Shown: one piece after another, positions 50,881 to 59,851 of the stretch
Position numbering within the stretch: the first letter of the stretch is position 1
Layout of the letters: every line of letters starts with the position of its first letter
DNA from: Rhizobium sp. R634
GTDB lineage: Bacteria > Pseudomonadota > Alphaproteobacteria > Rhizobiales > Rhizobiaceae
DNA length: 64,000 nt
Direction: 5' to 3'
Assembly (NCBI RefSeq): GCF_002211305.1
Contig: NZ_LOKW01000028.1
Coordinates: forward strand, 270,105 to 334,104
The notes under the pieces: generated by a model
The model's database searches: none
The model's input: only the letters and a program-made list of their open reading frames with translations
What the model was told of the DNA's origin: nothing
Translations under genes and position numbers: made by a program

Positions 50881-52292
50881 AACTGCCGAAGGCGATCGGT
50901 CTCGTCCATTTCATCGGCATTGGCGGTATCGGCATGAGCGGTATCGCCGAGGTGCTGCACAATCTCGGCCACAAGGTGCAGGGGTCCGACCAGGCCGACA
51001 GCGCCAATGTCCAGCGCCTGCGTGACAAGGGCATCGAAGTCTCCGTCGGCCACCGGGCCGAAAACCTGGGCGATGCCGAAGTCGTCGTGGTTTCGACGGC
51101 GATCAAGAAGAGCAATCCGGAACTCATCGCGGCGCGCGAAAAGCTGCTGCCGGTGGTGCGCCGCGCCGAAATGCTGGCCGAGCTGATGCGCTTCCGCAAT
51201 GCGATCGCCATCGGCGGCACCCATGGCAAGACGACGACCACATCGCTGGTCGCGACCCTGCTCGAAGCTGGCGGGCTCGACCCGACGGTCATCAACGGCG
51301 GCATCATCAACGCCTACGGCACCAATGCCCGCATGGGCGAGGGCGAGTGGATGGTGGTCGAGGCCGACGAATCCGACGGCACCTTCCTGAAGCTTCCGGC
51401 CGATGTTGCCGTCATCACCAATATCGATCCCGAGCACCTCGACCATTACGGCAATTTCGACGCCGTGCGCGCCGCCTTCCGGCAATTCGTCGAGAACGTG
51501 CCGTTCTACGGCTTCGGCGTCATGTGCCTCGACCATCCCGAGGTGCAGTCGCTGGTCGGCCGCATCGAGGACCGCAAGATCATCACCTATGGCGAAAACC
51601 CGCAGGCCGACGTGCGCTTCAAGAATGTGCGCATCGACGGCACGCGCTCGATCTTCGACGTCGAGATCCGCCGCCGCCGCACCGGCCAGGTGATCGAGCT
51701 CAAGGGGCTGGTCATGCCGATGCCCGGCCGTCACAATATTTCCAACGCGACGGCGGCGATCGCCGTTGCCAACCGGCTCGGCATTTCGAAGGAAGATATC
51801 GCCAAGGGGCTTGCCTCCTTCGGCGGCGTCAAACGCCGCTTCACGCTGACCGGCGAATGGAACGGCGTGCAGATCTTCGACGATTACGGCCATCACCCCG
51901 TCGAGATCAAGGCCGTGTTGCGCGCTGCCCGCGAAGCCTGCAAGGGACGGATCATCGCCGTTCATCAGCCGCACCGCTACAGCCGCCTTTCGAGCCTGTT
52001 CGAAGAATTCGCCGCCTGCTTCAACGATGCCGACAGCATTTTCCTGGCACCCGTCTATGCGGCAGGCGAGGATCCGATCGAAGGCATGGATTCCCTGTCG
52101 CTCGTCTCGCGCATCAAATCCGGCGGCCATCGCGACGCCCGCTTCCTCGCTTCGGCGGAGCTTCTGCCGCAGATGGTTGCAGAGGTTGCAAAGCCTGGTG
52201 ATTTCGTGGTTCTGTTGGGGGCTGGAAGCATCACATCCTGGGCGGCGGCGCTGCCCAAACAACTGGAAGGCCTATCGGGAAAGTCCGCATGA
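50877..52292 (+). CDS. murC: UDP-MurNAc:L-Ala ligase MurC
   Basis: A 471-residue Mur ligase. IHFIGIGGIGMSG-like N-terminus (VHFIGIGGIGMSG), P-loop IGGTHGKTTTTS near residues 113-124, ITNIDPEHLDHYG and DDYGHHPVE in the C-terminal domain. It adds the first amino acid, L-alanine, to UDP-MurNAc. It starts at an ATGA overlap with murG and ends at an ATGA overlap with murB, so the three genes are translationally chained. Confidence 0.96.
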   Translation: MKLPKAIGLVHFIGIGGIGMSGIAEVLHNLGHKVQGSDQADSANVQRLRDKGIEVSVGHRAENLGDAEVVVVSTAIKKSNPELIAAREKLLPVVRRAEMLAELMRFRNAIAIGGTHGKTTTTSLVATLLEAGGLDPTVINGGIINAYGTNARMGEGEWMVVEADESDGTFLKLPADVAVITNIDPEHLDHYGNFDAVRAAFRQFVENVPFYGFGVMCLDHPEVQSLVGRIEDRKIITYGENPQADVRFKNVRIDGTRSIFDVEIRRRRTGQVIELKGLVMPMPGRHNISNATAAIAVANRLGISKEDIAKGLASFGGVKRRFTLTGEWNGVQIFDDYGHHPVEIKAVLRAAREACKGRIIAVHQPHRYSRLSSLFEEFAACFNDADSIFLAPVYAAGEDPIEGMDSLSLVSRIKSGGHRDARFLASAELLPQMVAEVAKPGDFVVLLGAGSITSWAAALPKQLEGLSGKSA

Positions 52293-53263
52293 AACAGGTG
52301 AATGGGGAAAAGCTTCTCGCGTCTCTCGGAGACGGTGTAAAGGATATCCGCGGCCGCATTACGCCGGATGCCCCCATGGACCGCGTCACCTGGTTCCGGG
52401 CGGGCGGGCTCGCCGAGCTGATGTTTCAGCCGCATGACGTCGACGACCTCATCGCCTTCCTGAAGATCCTGCCGGAAGAGGTGCCGCTGACCGTGGTCGG
52501 CGTCGGCTCCAACATCCTGGTGCGCGACGGCGGCATTCCAGGCGTCGTGCTGCGCCTGTCGGCCAAGGGCTTCGGTTTCGTCGAACTGGCCGGTGAAAAC
52601 CGCATCCTCGCCGGCGCCATCTGCCCGGACAAGCACGTCGCGGCGATGGCGATGGACAATGGCATCGGCGGCTTCCATTTCTATTACGGCATCCCGGGCG
52701 GCATCGGCGGCGCGGCGCGCATGAACGCCGGCGCCAACGGCGTCGAGACGCGCGAGCGGCTGGTCGAGGTCAACGCGGTCGACCGCAAGGGCAACAAGTA
52801 TGTGCTCTCCAATGCCGAGATGGGCTATTCCTATCGGCATTCCGCAGCCCCTGCCGACCTGATCTTCACCTCGGTGCTTTTCGAGGGCTATCCTGAGGAC
52901 CGCGCCCAGATCCGCGCCGAGATGGACGCGGTGCGCAATCACCGCGAGACGGTGCAGCCGGTGCGCGAGAAAACCGGCGGCTCGACCTTCAAGAACCCGC
53001 CGGGCCATTCGGCCTGGAAGCTGATCGACGAGGCGGGCTGCCGCGGTCTCGTCATCGGCGGTGCGCAGATGTCGTCGCTTCACTGCAACTTCATGATCAA
53101 CATGGGGCAGGCGACCGGCTACGATCTCGAATATCTCGGCGAGCAGGTGCGCCGCGAGGTCTTCGAGAAAGAGGGCATCAAGCTCGAATGGGAAATCAAG
53201 CGCATCGGCGTCTTCATGCCCGGTCGCGAAGTGCGCCCGTTCCAGGGCGTGACCACCGAGTAG
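52289..53263 (+). CDS. murB: UDP-N-acetylenolpyruvoylglucosamine reductase MurB
   Basis: A 324-residue FAD/NADPH reductase. It has the TWFRAGGLAELMFQP start of the FAD domain, VGVGSNILVRDGG, IPGGIGGAARMNAGANG and GGSTFKNPPGHSAWKLIDEAGCRG (the region with the catalytic Ser, shortened: GGSTFKNP). It lacks the insert of type I E. coli MurB, so it is type II. It overlaps murC and is the last gene of the first dcw segment, ending 3 bases from a convergent epimerase gene. Confidence 0.95.
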   Translation: MKQVNGEKLLASLGDGVKDIRGRITPDAPMDRVTWFRAGGLAELMFQPHDVDDLIAFLKILPEEVPLTVVGVGSNILVRDGGIPGVVLRLSAKGFGFVELAGENRILAGAICPDKHVAAMAMDNGIGGFHFYYGIPGGIGGAARMNAGANGVETRERLVEVNAVDRKGNKYVLSNAEMGYSYRHSAAPADLIFTSVLFEGYPEDRAQIRAEMDAVRNHRETVQPVREKTGGSTFKNPPGHSAWKLIDEAGCRGLVIGGAQMSSLHCNFMINMGQATGYDLEYLGEQVRREVFEKEGIKLEWEIKRIGVFMPGREVRPFQGVTTE

Positions 53264-53266
53264 CGG

Positions 53267-54196
53267 TTACTTCACCGCCAGTTTCAGTCCTTCGCGCGGC
53301 GTGACGACGGGCGACCAGCCGAGAACGTCGCGCGCCCGGGATATGTCGACCTGCAGCGAACCGCAAAGGCGCTGATAGACGGCGTCCTTCCCGACTGCCT
53401 TTGCCGCCATGTGCAGCACCGCGGACGGGAAGGGGACCAGCATCGGCTTGACGCCGAGCCCCGCGGCAATTCCGCTGATGAGTTCCGGGGTCGAGAGGTC
53501 CTCACCATCTCCGGCGAGGAAAATCTCGCCGGCGGCGGCGGGATGCGCCATGCAGGTGATGATCAGATCGACGAGGTTCTGCACCGCGACCAAGGTGCGG
53601 CGGTTTTTCAGCGAAGCGAAAGGGAGCGGTATCCGCTTGCGGACGAGCCCGACGAGAAGAGCGAAGTTGCCCCTTGCGCCGGGACCATAGACCAGGGGCG
53701 GGCGGATGATGACGACGTCCATGCCGGTACGGGCGGCGATTTCGCGCAGGCCGGTTTCGCTTTCCAGCTTCGAAATACCGTAGGGATCGATCGGCTTCAG
53801 CGTGTCGTCGTGCCGGAACGGCCTGTCGTTCTCTTCGCCATTGACCTTGATGGTGCTGACGAAGACGAATCTCTTCACGCCGGCGCGGGCGGCCTGTTCG
53901 GCGAGATTGAGCGTGGCGGCGGTGTTCGTCCGGCGGAATTCCGCCAGCGGATCGGCCGCGCGGTCGTTCATGATGTGCACGCGGGCAGCAAGGTGGACGA
54001 TGACATCGACGCCTTCGAGCGCTGCCGCCCAGTCGGTCCTGTCGGTTATATCGATCGGAAAATGCCTGACATCATCAGGAAAGGCAGGCGTTGCGGATCG
54101 GGTGGTGACCACGAGATCGCAAACCTTCTCCTCGTGCAGCCGTTTGACAAGCGGGCTGCCGACGAAGCCGGCGGCGCCGGTGACGAGGCATCGCAT
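53267..54196 (-). CDS. NAD-dependent epimerase/dehydratase, antisense inside the dcw cluster
   Basis: A 309-residue extended short-chain dehydrogenase. TGAAGFVG (6-13) binds NAD, the catalytic Ser114/Thr115 with Tyr139-x-x-x-Lys143 (YGISK) is complete, and IIRPPLVYGPGARGNF marks the sugar-nucleotide epimerase type. The likely role is UDP-sugar or O-antigen sugar epimerisation, substrate unknown. It lies on the opposite strand between murB and ddlB, where most related clusters run straight through. GGGAGAAG precedes ATG 54196. Its stop is 3 bases from the murB stop with no terminator between. Confidence 0.87.
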   Translation of the reverse strand: MRCLVTGAAGFVGSPLVKRLHEEKVCDLVVTTRSATPAFPDDVRHFPIDITDRTDWAAALEGVDVIVHLAARVHIMNDRAADPLAEFRRTNTAATLNLAEQAARAGVKRFVFVSTIKVNGEENDRPFRHDDTLKPIDPYGISKLESETGLREIAARTGMDVVIIRPPLVYGPGARGNFALLVGLVRKRIPLPFASLKNRRTLVAVQNLVDLIITCMAHPAAAGEIFLAGDGEDLSTPELISGIAAGLGVKPMLVPFPSAVLHMAAKAVGKDAVYQRLCGSLQVDISRARDVLGWSPVVTPREGLKLAVK

Positions 54197-54640
54197 GATC
54201 TTCTCCCTGCTATTTCCTGGCCTTCGCTAACCGGAAGTGGGACTCGCATCAACACAAAAGCGGGAATGGCGGGGCGTCGCGGCGCTTTGCATTAATCTAT
54301 CAAGGCGCCGGCCCCCGCCTCAGTGTTGCCGGTATCGGGTTGAGGAATGACGTCTCAAACCCTTGGCAGATTCCATCGTGGTGAGCGCCATACGATATCT
54401 CGTTGAACAAATAGGCTTTTCGATCGTGTTCGGGCCCGCTCCCGGACGGCCTGGGAATGGCTGCGAGATGAGCAAAAGGTAAAGGGCCGGGAACTTCCGG
54501 GCAAAGAGTTAACGAAAGTAAACACTTCATTAACCATAATGATGCTCTAATGCAGGCAAGCCGGACAACGGCCTGAAACGGCGCAGACAGCTTCGCGCAA
54601 GCGTCGATTTCAAAAGTGGAAGTTATTTTTGGGGGTGTTG
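54197..54640. other. Divergent regulatory region before ddlB
   Basis: This 444-base gap separates the epimerase and ddlB and must hold promoters for both. It contains a candidate CtrA box (54518-54533) in an AT-rich stretch at 54505-54550. No small gene is convincing; open frames at 54300-54530 on the minus strand lack a ribosome site. Confidence 0.55.
54518..54533 (-). promoter_or_regulatory. Candidate CtrA-binding site upstream of ddlB
   Basis: On the minus strand TTAATGAAGTGTTTAC reads TTAA-N7-TTTAC, one base off the consensus TTAA-N7-TTAAC. It sits 108 bases before the ddlB ATG. CtrA controls ftsQA and ftsZ in Caulobacter, so the location makes sense, but single-copy matches are weak evidence. 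Confidence 0.3.
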
Positions 54641-55567
54641 ATGAGTCGCAAGCATGTCGCTGTCCTGATGGGCGGATTTTCCTCGGAGAGGCCCGTCAGC
54701 CTTTCCTCGGGAAAGGCTTGCGCAGAGGCCCTCGAAGCGGAAGGCTTCAAGGTGACGTGCATCGATGTCGCCCGCGACGTTTCCGAAAAGCTTGCCGCGC
54801 TGAAGCCCGATGTCGTCTTCAATGCCCTTCATGGCCCCTTCGGCGAAGACGGCACGATCCAGGGCATCCTGGAATATCTGGAGATCCCCTATACGCATTC
54901 GGGTGTGCTTGCCTCGGCTTTGGCGATGGACAAGGATAAGGCGAAGCGCGTTGCTGCCGCAGCCGGCATTCCTGTGGCCGAATCGCAGACGGTCAATCGT
55001 TTCGCCTTCCCTTCGACGCATCCGATGAAGCCGCCCTATGTGGTGAAGCCGGTTCGCGAGGGGTCGAGCTTCGGCGTCGTCATCGTCACGGAAGATCAGG
55101 CGCATCCGCCGCAGGTCGTCAGCTCGCCCGAGTGGCGTTACGGCGAAGAGGTGCTGGTCGAGCGCTATGTCTATGGCCGCGAACTGACCTGCGGCGTGAT
55201 GGGCGATGTCGCGCTCGGTGTCACCGAAGTGGTGCCGCAGGGACACAATTTCTATGATTACGATTCCAAGTATGCGGCAGGCGGTTCAAAACACGTCATC
55301 CCGGCGAAAATTTCACCGAATATTTACCAAAAAATACAAACATTGGCCCTAAGGGCGCATCAGGCAATCGGTTGCCGCGGCGTCAGTCGGTCCGACTTTC
55401 GTTACGACGATCGTTTCTCCGAAGACGGCGAAATCATCTGGCTGGAGGTCAATACCCAGCCCGGCATGACTCCAACCTCGCTCGTGCCCGAAATGGCCGG
55501 TCATGCCGGCTATTCATTTGGTCAGTTTCTCCGGTGGATGGTGGAGGACGCGTCTTGTTTGCGTTGA
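54641..55567 (+). CDS. ddlB: D-alanine:D-alanine ligase
   Basis: A 308-residue ATP-grasp ligase. VLMGGFSSERPVSLSSG is the N-terminal motif (GGxSSE), HGPFGEDGTIQG and the VKPVREGSSFGV grasp loop follow, and WLEVNTQPGMTPTSLVPE near the C-terminus holds the Mg ligands. It makes the D-Ala-D-Ala used by MurF. GGGGGTG precedes ATG 54641; a TTG four codons earlier is open. Its end overlaps ftsQ by 13 bases. Confidence 0.94.
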   Translation: MSRKHVAVLMGGFSSERPVSLSSGKACAEALEAEGFKVTCIDVARDVSEKLAALKPDVVFNALHGPFGEDGTIQGILEYLEIPYTHSGVLASALAMDKDKAKRVAAAAGIPVAESQTVNRFAFPSTHPMKPPYVVKPVREGSSFGVVIVTEDQAHPPQVVSSPEWRYGEEVLVERYVYGRELTCGVMGDVALGVTEVVPQGHNFYDYDSKYAAGGSKHVIPAKISPNIYQKIQTLALRAHQAIGCRGVSRSDFRYDDRFSEDGEIIWLEVNTQPGMTPTSLVPEMAGHAGYSFGQFLRWMVEDASCLR

Positions 55568-56487
55568 CGGTCAAGAGGATTGGGCGCCCTAGCCATCATG
55601 TCGCGCTTCCCATGGTGGAAGCCGAGGAGCGGTTCGTTTTGCCGCGCCCGCTGCGCCGCGTCACCCGTTTCCTGATCAGCCTTGGCAGCGGCCGCATCGA
55701 TATTCCGGCCCATACGGGCACGGTTTCGGCGCTCGCCTTCCTGGCCGCGACCGGCCTGTACGGCATGTCGCTCGGCGGCCATACGGAAGCCGTCGCGCAG
55801 GCGACGACGACGGCCGCTGGCTTTGCGATCGAGGACGTGAAGGTTTCCGGCAATTCCGAAACCTCCGAAATCGAGATCCTGCAGCTGATCGGCCTCGACG
55901 GCACGACCTCGCTGGTCGCGCTCGATGTCGATGCTGCCCGCCGGAAGATCGCGCATCTTCCCTGGGTCGAGAATGTCGAGGTTCGCAAGATCTACCCGAA
56001 GACGATCGAGGTGAAGCTCAAGGAGCGTCAAGCCTATGCGATCTGGCAGCATGGGCAGGAGCTTTCGCTGATCGAGAAGAACGGCAGCGTCATTGCGCCG
56101 CTGCGCGACAACAAGTTTTCGGCGCTGCCGCTCGTCGTCGGCCGCGATGCCGAAGCGGCGGCTGCTTCGCTCGACGAGGCCTTCTCGAAATGGCCTGACG
56201 TGAAGGCCCGTGTGAGGGCCTATGTCTGGATATCGGGCCGCCGCTGGGATCTGCACATGGATAACGGCGTCATCGTCAAGCTGCCGGAAGACGGCATCGA
56301 CCAGGCGCTGGCCACACTTTCGAAGTTCGACAAGCAGCATCAGCTCCTGGAGCGCGATATCGCTGCCGTCGATCTGAGATTGCCCGACAGGACCGCAATC
56401 CAGCTGACGCCGGAAGCGGCAGTCCGCAGGCAGGCGGCGGTGACGGAGCGTACGAAAGAATTGAAGAAGTCGGGGCAGAATATATGA
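55555..56487 (+). CDS. ftsQ: Cell division protein FtsQ
   Basis: A 310-residue bitopic protein. A membrane span near residues 59-76 (SALAFLAATGLYGMSLGG), then a POTRA domain (FAIEDVKVSGN onward) and the FtsQ beta domain with LPWVENVEVRKIYPKTIEVKLKER (shortened: LPWVENVEV). It recruits FtsL/B. The start is TTG 55555, inside ddlB, supported by GTGGAGGA 7 bases upstream; no closer ATG fits. The stop overlaps ftsA by ATGA. Confidence 0.9.
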   Translation: MFALTVKRIGRPSHHVALPMVEAEERFVLPRPLRRVTRFLISLGSGRIDIPAHTGTVSALAFLAATGLYGMSLGGHTEAVAQATTTAAGFAIEDVKVSGNSETSEIEILQLIGLDGTTSLVALDVDAARRKIAHLPWVENVEVRKIYPKTIEVKLKERQAYAIWQHGQELSLIEKNGSVIAPLRDNKFSALPLVVGRDAEAAAASLDEAFSKWPDVKARVRAYVWISGRRWDLHMDNGVIVKLPEDGIDQALATLSKFDKQHQLLERDIAAVDLRLPDRTAIQLTPEAAVRRQAAVTERTKELKKSGQNI

Positions 56488-57815
56488 GCTTGTTCGGTTC
56501 ATCCCATTTCGGACTGCCGCGCCTGAAGCCGCTTTCGTCGAAGCGGTCGCATATCGTTTCGGTCCTCGACATCGGCTCGACCAAGGTCGTCTGCATGATC
56601 GGCCGGCTGACGCCGCGCGAGGAAAGCCAGATCCTGCCCGGCCGCACCCACAATATCGAGATCATCGGCATCGGCCATCAGCGCTCCCGCGGCATCAAGA
56701 CCGGCGTCATCGCCGATCTCGACGCGCTGGAAGGCGTCATCCGCCTTGCCGTCGATGCGGCCGAGCGCATGGCGGGGCTGACCGTCGAGAGCCTGATCGT
56801 CAACCTGACGGCGGGGCGCCTCGGCAGCGATATTTATACCGCGACCATCGATCTCGGCGGCCAGGAGGTCGAGCTCAACGACCTGAAGAAGGTGCTCTCG
56901 GCCGCCTGCCAGCAGTCGCTGCGCCAGGACCGCTCGGTGCTGCATTCGCTGGCGACCGGTTTTTCGCTCGACGGCGAGCGCGGCATCCGCGATCCGCTGG
57001 CGATGTATGGCGATGCGCTCGGCGTCGACATGCATGTCGTCACCGCGGAGCGCTCGGCGCTGAAGAACCTCGAACTCAGCGTCAATCGCGCGCATCTTTC
57101 GGTCGAGGGCATCGTTGCGACGCCTTACGCATCCGGCCTTGCCGCTCTCGTCGACGACGAGGTCGAACTCGGCTGTGCTGCGATCGACATGGGCGGCGGC
57201 ACGACGACGATCTCGGTCTTTGCCGAAGGCAAGCTCGTTCATACCGATGCCGTCGGCCTCGGTGGCCACCATGTCACCACCGATCTGGCGCGCGGTCTCT
57301 CGACCCGCATCGAGGATGCGGAGCGGCTGAAGGTCGTGCATGCCTCGGCGCTGCTGAATTCCTCCGACGAGCGCGAGCTGATCTCCATTCCGCCGATCGG
57401 CGAGGACGATCGCGACCAGCCGTCGCAAGTGCCGCGGGCGCTGGTTTCGCGCATCGTATCGGCCCGAATTGAAGAGACGATGGAACTGATCCGCGACCGT
57501 ATCCAGCGTTCCGGCTTCAGCCCGATCGTCGGCAAGCGCGTCGTGCTGACGGGCGGCGCCAGCCAGTTGACCGGCCTTGCCGAAGTGGCGCGGCGCATTC
57601 TTGCCCGCAACGTCCGCATCGGCCGCCCGATGGGCGTGTCGGGATTGCCGACGGCGGCCAAGGGCCCGGCCTTTTCGACAGCCGTCGGCCTGATGATCTA
57701 TCCGCAGGTCGCGGACATGGAGACACATGCGTCACAGAGCGGTCTGCTCATGTCGCTTGGGGGAAATAACAGCCGCATAGCCCGGATGGGCCAGTGGCTG
57801 AAGGAAAGCTTCTGA
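56484..57815 (+). CDS. ftsA: Cell division protein FtsA
   Basis: A 443-residue actin-fold ATPase that tethers FtsZ to the membrane. SVLDIGSTKVVCMIG is the phosphate 1 motif, IDMGGGTTTISVF phosphate 2, and GKRVVLTGGASQLTGL the adenosine motif. The C-terminal amphipathic helix (RMGQWLKESF) is the membrane-targeting sequence. It starts at an ATGA overlap with ftsQ and is separated from ftsZ by 56 bases. Confidence 0.95.
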   Translation: MSLFGSSHFGLPRLKPLSSKRSHIVSVLDIGSTKVVCMIGRLTPREESQILPGRTHNIEIIGIGHQRSRGIKTGVIADLDALEGVIRLAVDAAERMAGLTVESLIVNLTAGRLGSDIYTATIDLGGQEVELNDLKKVLSAACQQSLRQDRSVLHSLATGFSLDGERGIRDPLAMYGDALGVDMHVVTAERSALKNLELSVNRAHLSVEGIVATPYASGLAALVDDEVELGCAAIDMGGGTTTISVFAEGKLVHTDAVGLGGHHVTTDLARGLSTRIEDAERLKVVHASALLNSSDERELISIPPIGEDDRDQPSQVPRALVSRIVSARIEETMELIRDRIQRSGFSPIVGKRVVLTGGASQLTGLAEVARRILARNVRIGRPMGVSGLPTAAKGPAFSTAVGLMIYPQVADMETHASQSGLLMSLGGNNSRIARMGQWLKESF

Positions 57816-57871
57816 AATTCGAGTAATTGGCCGGCGTGGCGATGCGGCCAGAGAGAGAAGGAACAGGTACC

Positions 57872-59590
57872 ATGACCATCAAGCTGCAAAAGCCTGACAT
57901 CACAGAGCTGAAGCCGCGCATCACCGTGTTCGGCGTGGGCGGCGGCGGCGGCAATGCCGTCAACAACATGATCACCGCCGGTCTCCAGGGCGTCGACTTC
58001 GTCGTCGCCAACACGGATGCGCAGGCGCTGACGATGACGAAGGCCGAGCGCATCATCCAGCTCGGCGCCAATGTCACCGAAGGCCTCGGCGCCGGTTCGC
58101 AGCCGGAAGTCGGCCGCGCGGCTGCCGAAGAGTGCATCGACGAGATCATCGATCACCTGAACGGCACGCATATGTGCTTCGTCACCGCCGGCATGGGCGG
58201 CGGCACCGGCACGGGAGCTGCGCCCGTCGTCGCACAGGCCGCCCGCAACAAGGGCATCCTGACGGTCGGCGTCGTCACCAAGCCGTTCCATTTCGAAGGC
58301 GGCCGCCGCATGCGTCTGGCCGAGATGGGCATCCAGGAACTGCAGAAGTCTGTCGATACGCTGATCGTCATTCCGAACCAGAACCTCTTCCGTATCGCCA
58401 ACGACAAGACGACCTTCGCCGACGCTTTCGCCATGGCCGACCAGGTTCTCTATTCGGGCGTCGCCTGCATCACCGACCTGATGGTGAAGGAAGGCCTCAT
58501 CAACCTCGACTTCGCCGACGTTCGCTCGGTGATGCGTGAGATGGGCCGTGCGATGATGGGCACCGGCGAAGCTTCCGGCTCCGGCCGCGCGCTGCAGGCA
58601 GCCGAAGCGGCAATCGCCAACCCGCTGCTCGACGAAACCTCGATGAAGGGCGCCCAGGGCCTGCTGATTTCCATCACCGGCGGCCGCGACCTGACCCTGT
58701 TCGAAGTCGATGAAGCTGCGACCCGCATCCGCGAAGAAGTCGATCCCGACGCCAACATCATCCTCGGCGCCACGTTCGACGAATCGCTCGAAGGGATCAT
58801 CCGCGTCTCGGTCGTCGCGACCGGCATCGACCGGGCGATCAGCGAAGCCGCCGAGCGCAGCTTCCAGCCGGCTGCAAAGCCCGCTATCCGTCCTTCCGCG
58901 GCTGTTGCTCCGGCAGCGGCCGCAGTTCAGCCTGCTCCCGTTATGCAGGCACCGAAGGCCATCGATCCGATCGCGCAGACCATCCGCGAAGCCGAGATGG
59001 AACGCGAGCTCGAAATCCCGGCCCCGCGTGCCAGCGCCCCCGTGCAGCAGCCGGCGGTTCAGCAGGAAGTCTTCCGTCCGCAGAGCAAGATCTTCGCACC
59101 TGCGCAGGAAGCGCCCGTCATCCGTCCGGCACCGGTTCAGCCGGCGCCGGCTCCGGTCATGAGCCAGCCGGTCCAGCAGCAGCCGATCCAGCAGCACCAG
59201 CCGGTCCGGCAGGAGCCGATCATCCGCCAGGCGCCCGAGCCGATGCGCATGCCGAAGGTCGAAGACTTCCCGCCGGTCGTCCAGGCCGAACTCGACCACC
59301 GCACGCAGCCGGCTTCGGCGCATCAGCAGGAAGAGCGCGGTCCGATGGGCCTGCTCAAGCGAATCACCAATTCGCTTGGCCGCCGTGACGACGACGCCGT
59401 TGCCGCCGACATGACGGCCGTACCGCCCGCCGCTTCGCAGCAGCGCCGTCCGCTGTCGCCGGAGGCAAGCCTCTACGCACCGCGCCGCGGCAACCTCGAC
59501 GACCAGGGCCGCGCGGTTCCGCAGGCCCGCATGATGCAGGAAGACGACCAGCTGGAAATCCCGGCATTCCTGCGCCGCCAGTCGAACTGA
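57872..59590 (+). CDS. ftsZ: Cell division GTPase FtsZ (long-linker form)
   Basis: A 572-residue tubulin homologue. The GTPase domain has GGGTGTGA at 109-116 and the T7 loop NLDFADVRSVM around residue 212. The rest, about residues 320-560, is a Pro/Gln/Ala-rich disordered linker, ending in the conserved C-terminal peptide LEIPAFLRRQSN that binds FtsA. The long linker is usual in Alphaproteobacteria. ATG 57872 has GAGAAGGAACAGG upstream. A strong terminator follows 21 bases after the stop. Confidence 0.96.
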   Translation: MTIKLQKPDITELKPRITVFGVGGGGGNAVNNMITAGLQGVDFVVANTDAQALTMTKAERIIQLGANVTEGLGAGSQPEVGRAAAEECIDEIIDHLNGTHMCFVTAGMGGGTGTGAAPVVAQAARNKGILTVGVVTKPFHFEGGRRMRLAEMGIQELQKSVDTLIVIPNQNLFRIANDKTTFADAFAMADQVLYSGVACITDLMVKEGLINLDFADVRSVMREMGRAMMGTGEASGSGRALQAAEAAIANPLLDETSMKGAQGLLISITGGRDLTLFEVDEAATRIREEVDPDANIILGATFDESLEGIIRVSVVATGIDRAISEAAERSFQPAAKPAIRPSAAVAPAAAAVQPAPVMQAPKAIDPIAQTIREAEMERELEIPAPRASAPVQQPAVQQEVFRPQSKIFAPAQEAPVIRPAPVQPAPAPVMSQPVQQQPIQQHQPVRQEPIIRQAPEPMRMPKVEDFPPVVQAELDHRTQPASAHQQEERGPMGLLKRITNSLGRRDDDAVAADMTAVPPAASQQRRPLSPEASLYAPRRGNLDDQGRAVPQARMMQEDDQLEIPAFLRRQSN

Positions 59591-59611
59591 GGCTGCGATT
59601 CGACACCGTTC

Positions 59612-59647
59612 ATGCCCGGGATTCACGTCCCGGGCATTTGCGTTTTT
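59612..59647 (+). terminator. ftsZ terminator
   Basis: The arms ATGCCCGGG / CCCGGGCAT with an 8-base loop are followed by a T-rich run, TTGCGTTTTT. It closes the ftsQAZ segment. Confidence 0.85.
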
Positions 59648-59716
59648 CAGCCTGAAATTGCTGAGCGATATCAATCGTGTGACTTCGTAACAAAACGAAA
59701 GAAACAGTGATTTGGA

Positions 59717-59744
59717 TTGGAGCGCCGGCACACGTAAGTATGGT
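59717..59744 (+). promoter_or_regulatory. Possible lpxC promoter
   Basis: TTGGAG (59717-59722), a 16-base spacer and TATGGT (59739-59744) lie about 110 bases before the lpxC ATG, after the ftsZ terminator. Both hexamers deviate from consensus. Confidence 0.3.
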
Positions 59745-59851
59745 GCAAGAAAACTGCCCTAGGAGACTCCTCAACGAGGCTCCTTCTGCAGAAGGAATGA
59801 AAACCGCACCGTGAGACGAACCACTGGAGCGGAAAAATAAAGGCAGATTTT

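Noticed and set aside
54300..54530. A 76-residue minus-strand frame before ddlB
   Set aside because: No ribosome site or recognised family; likely chance.
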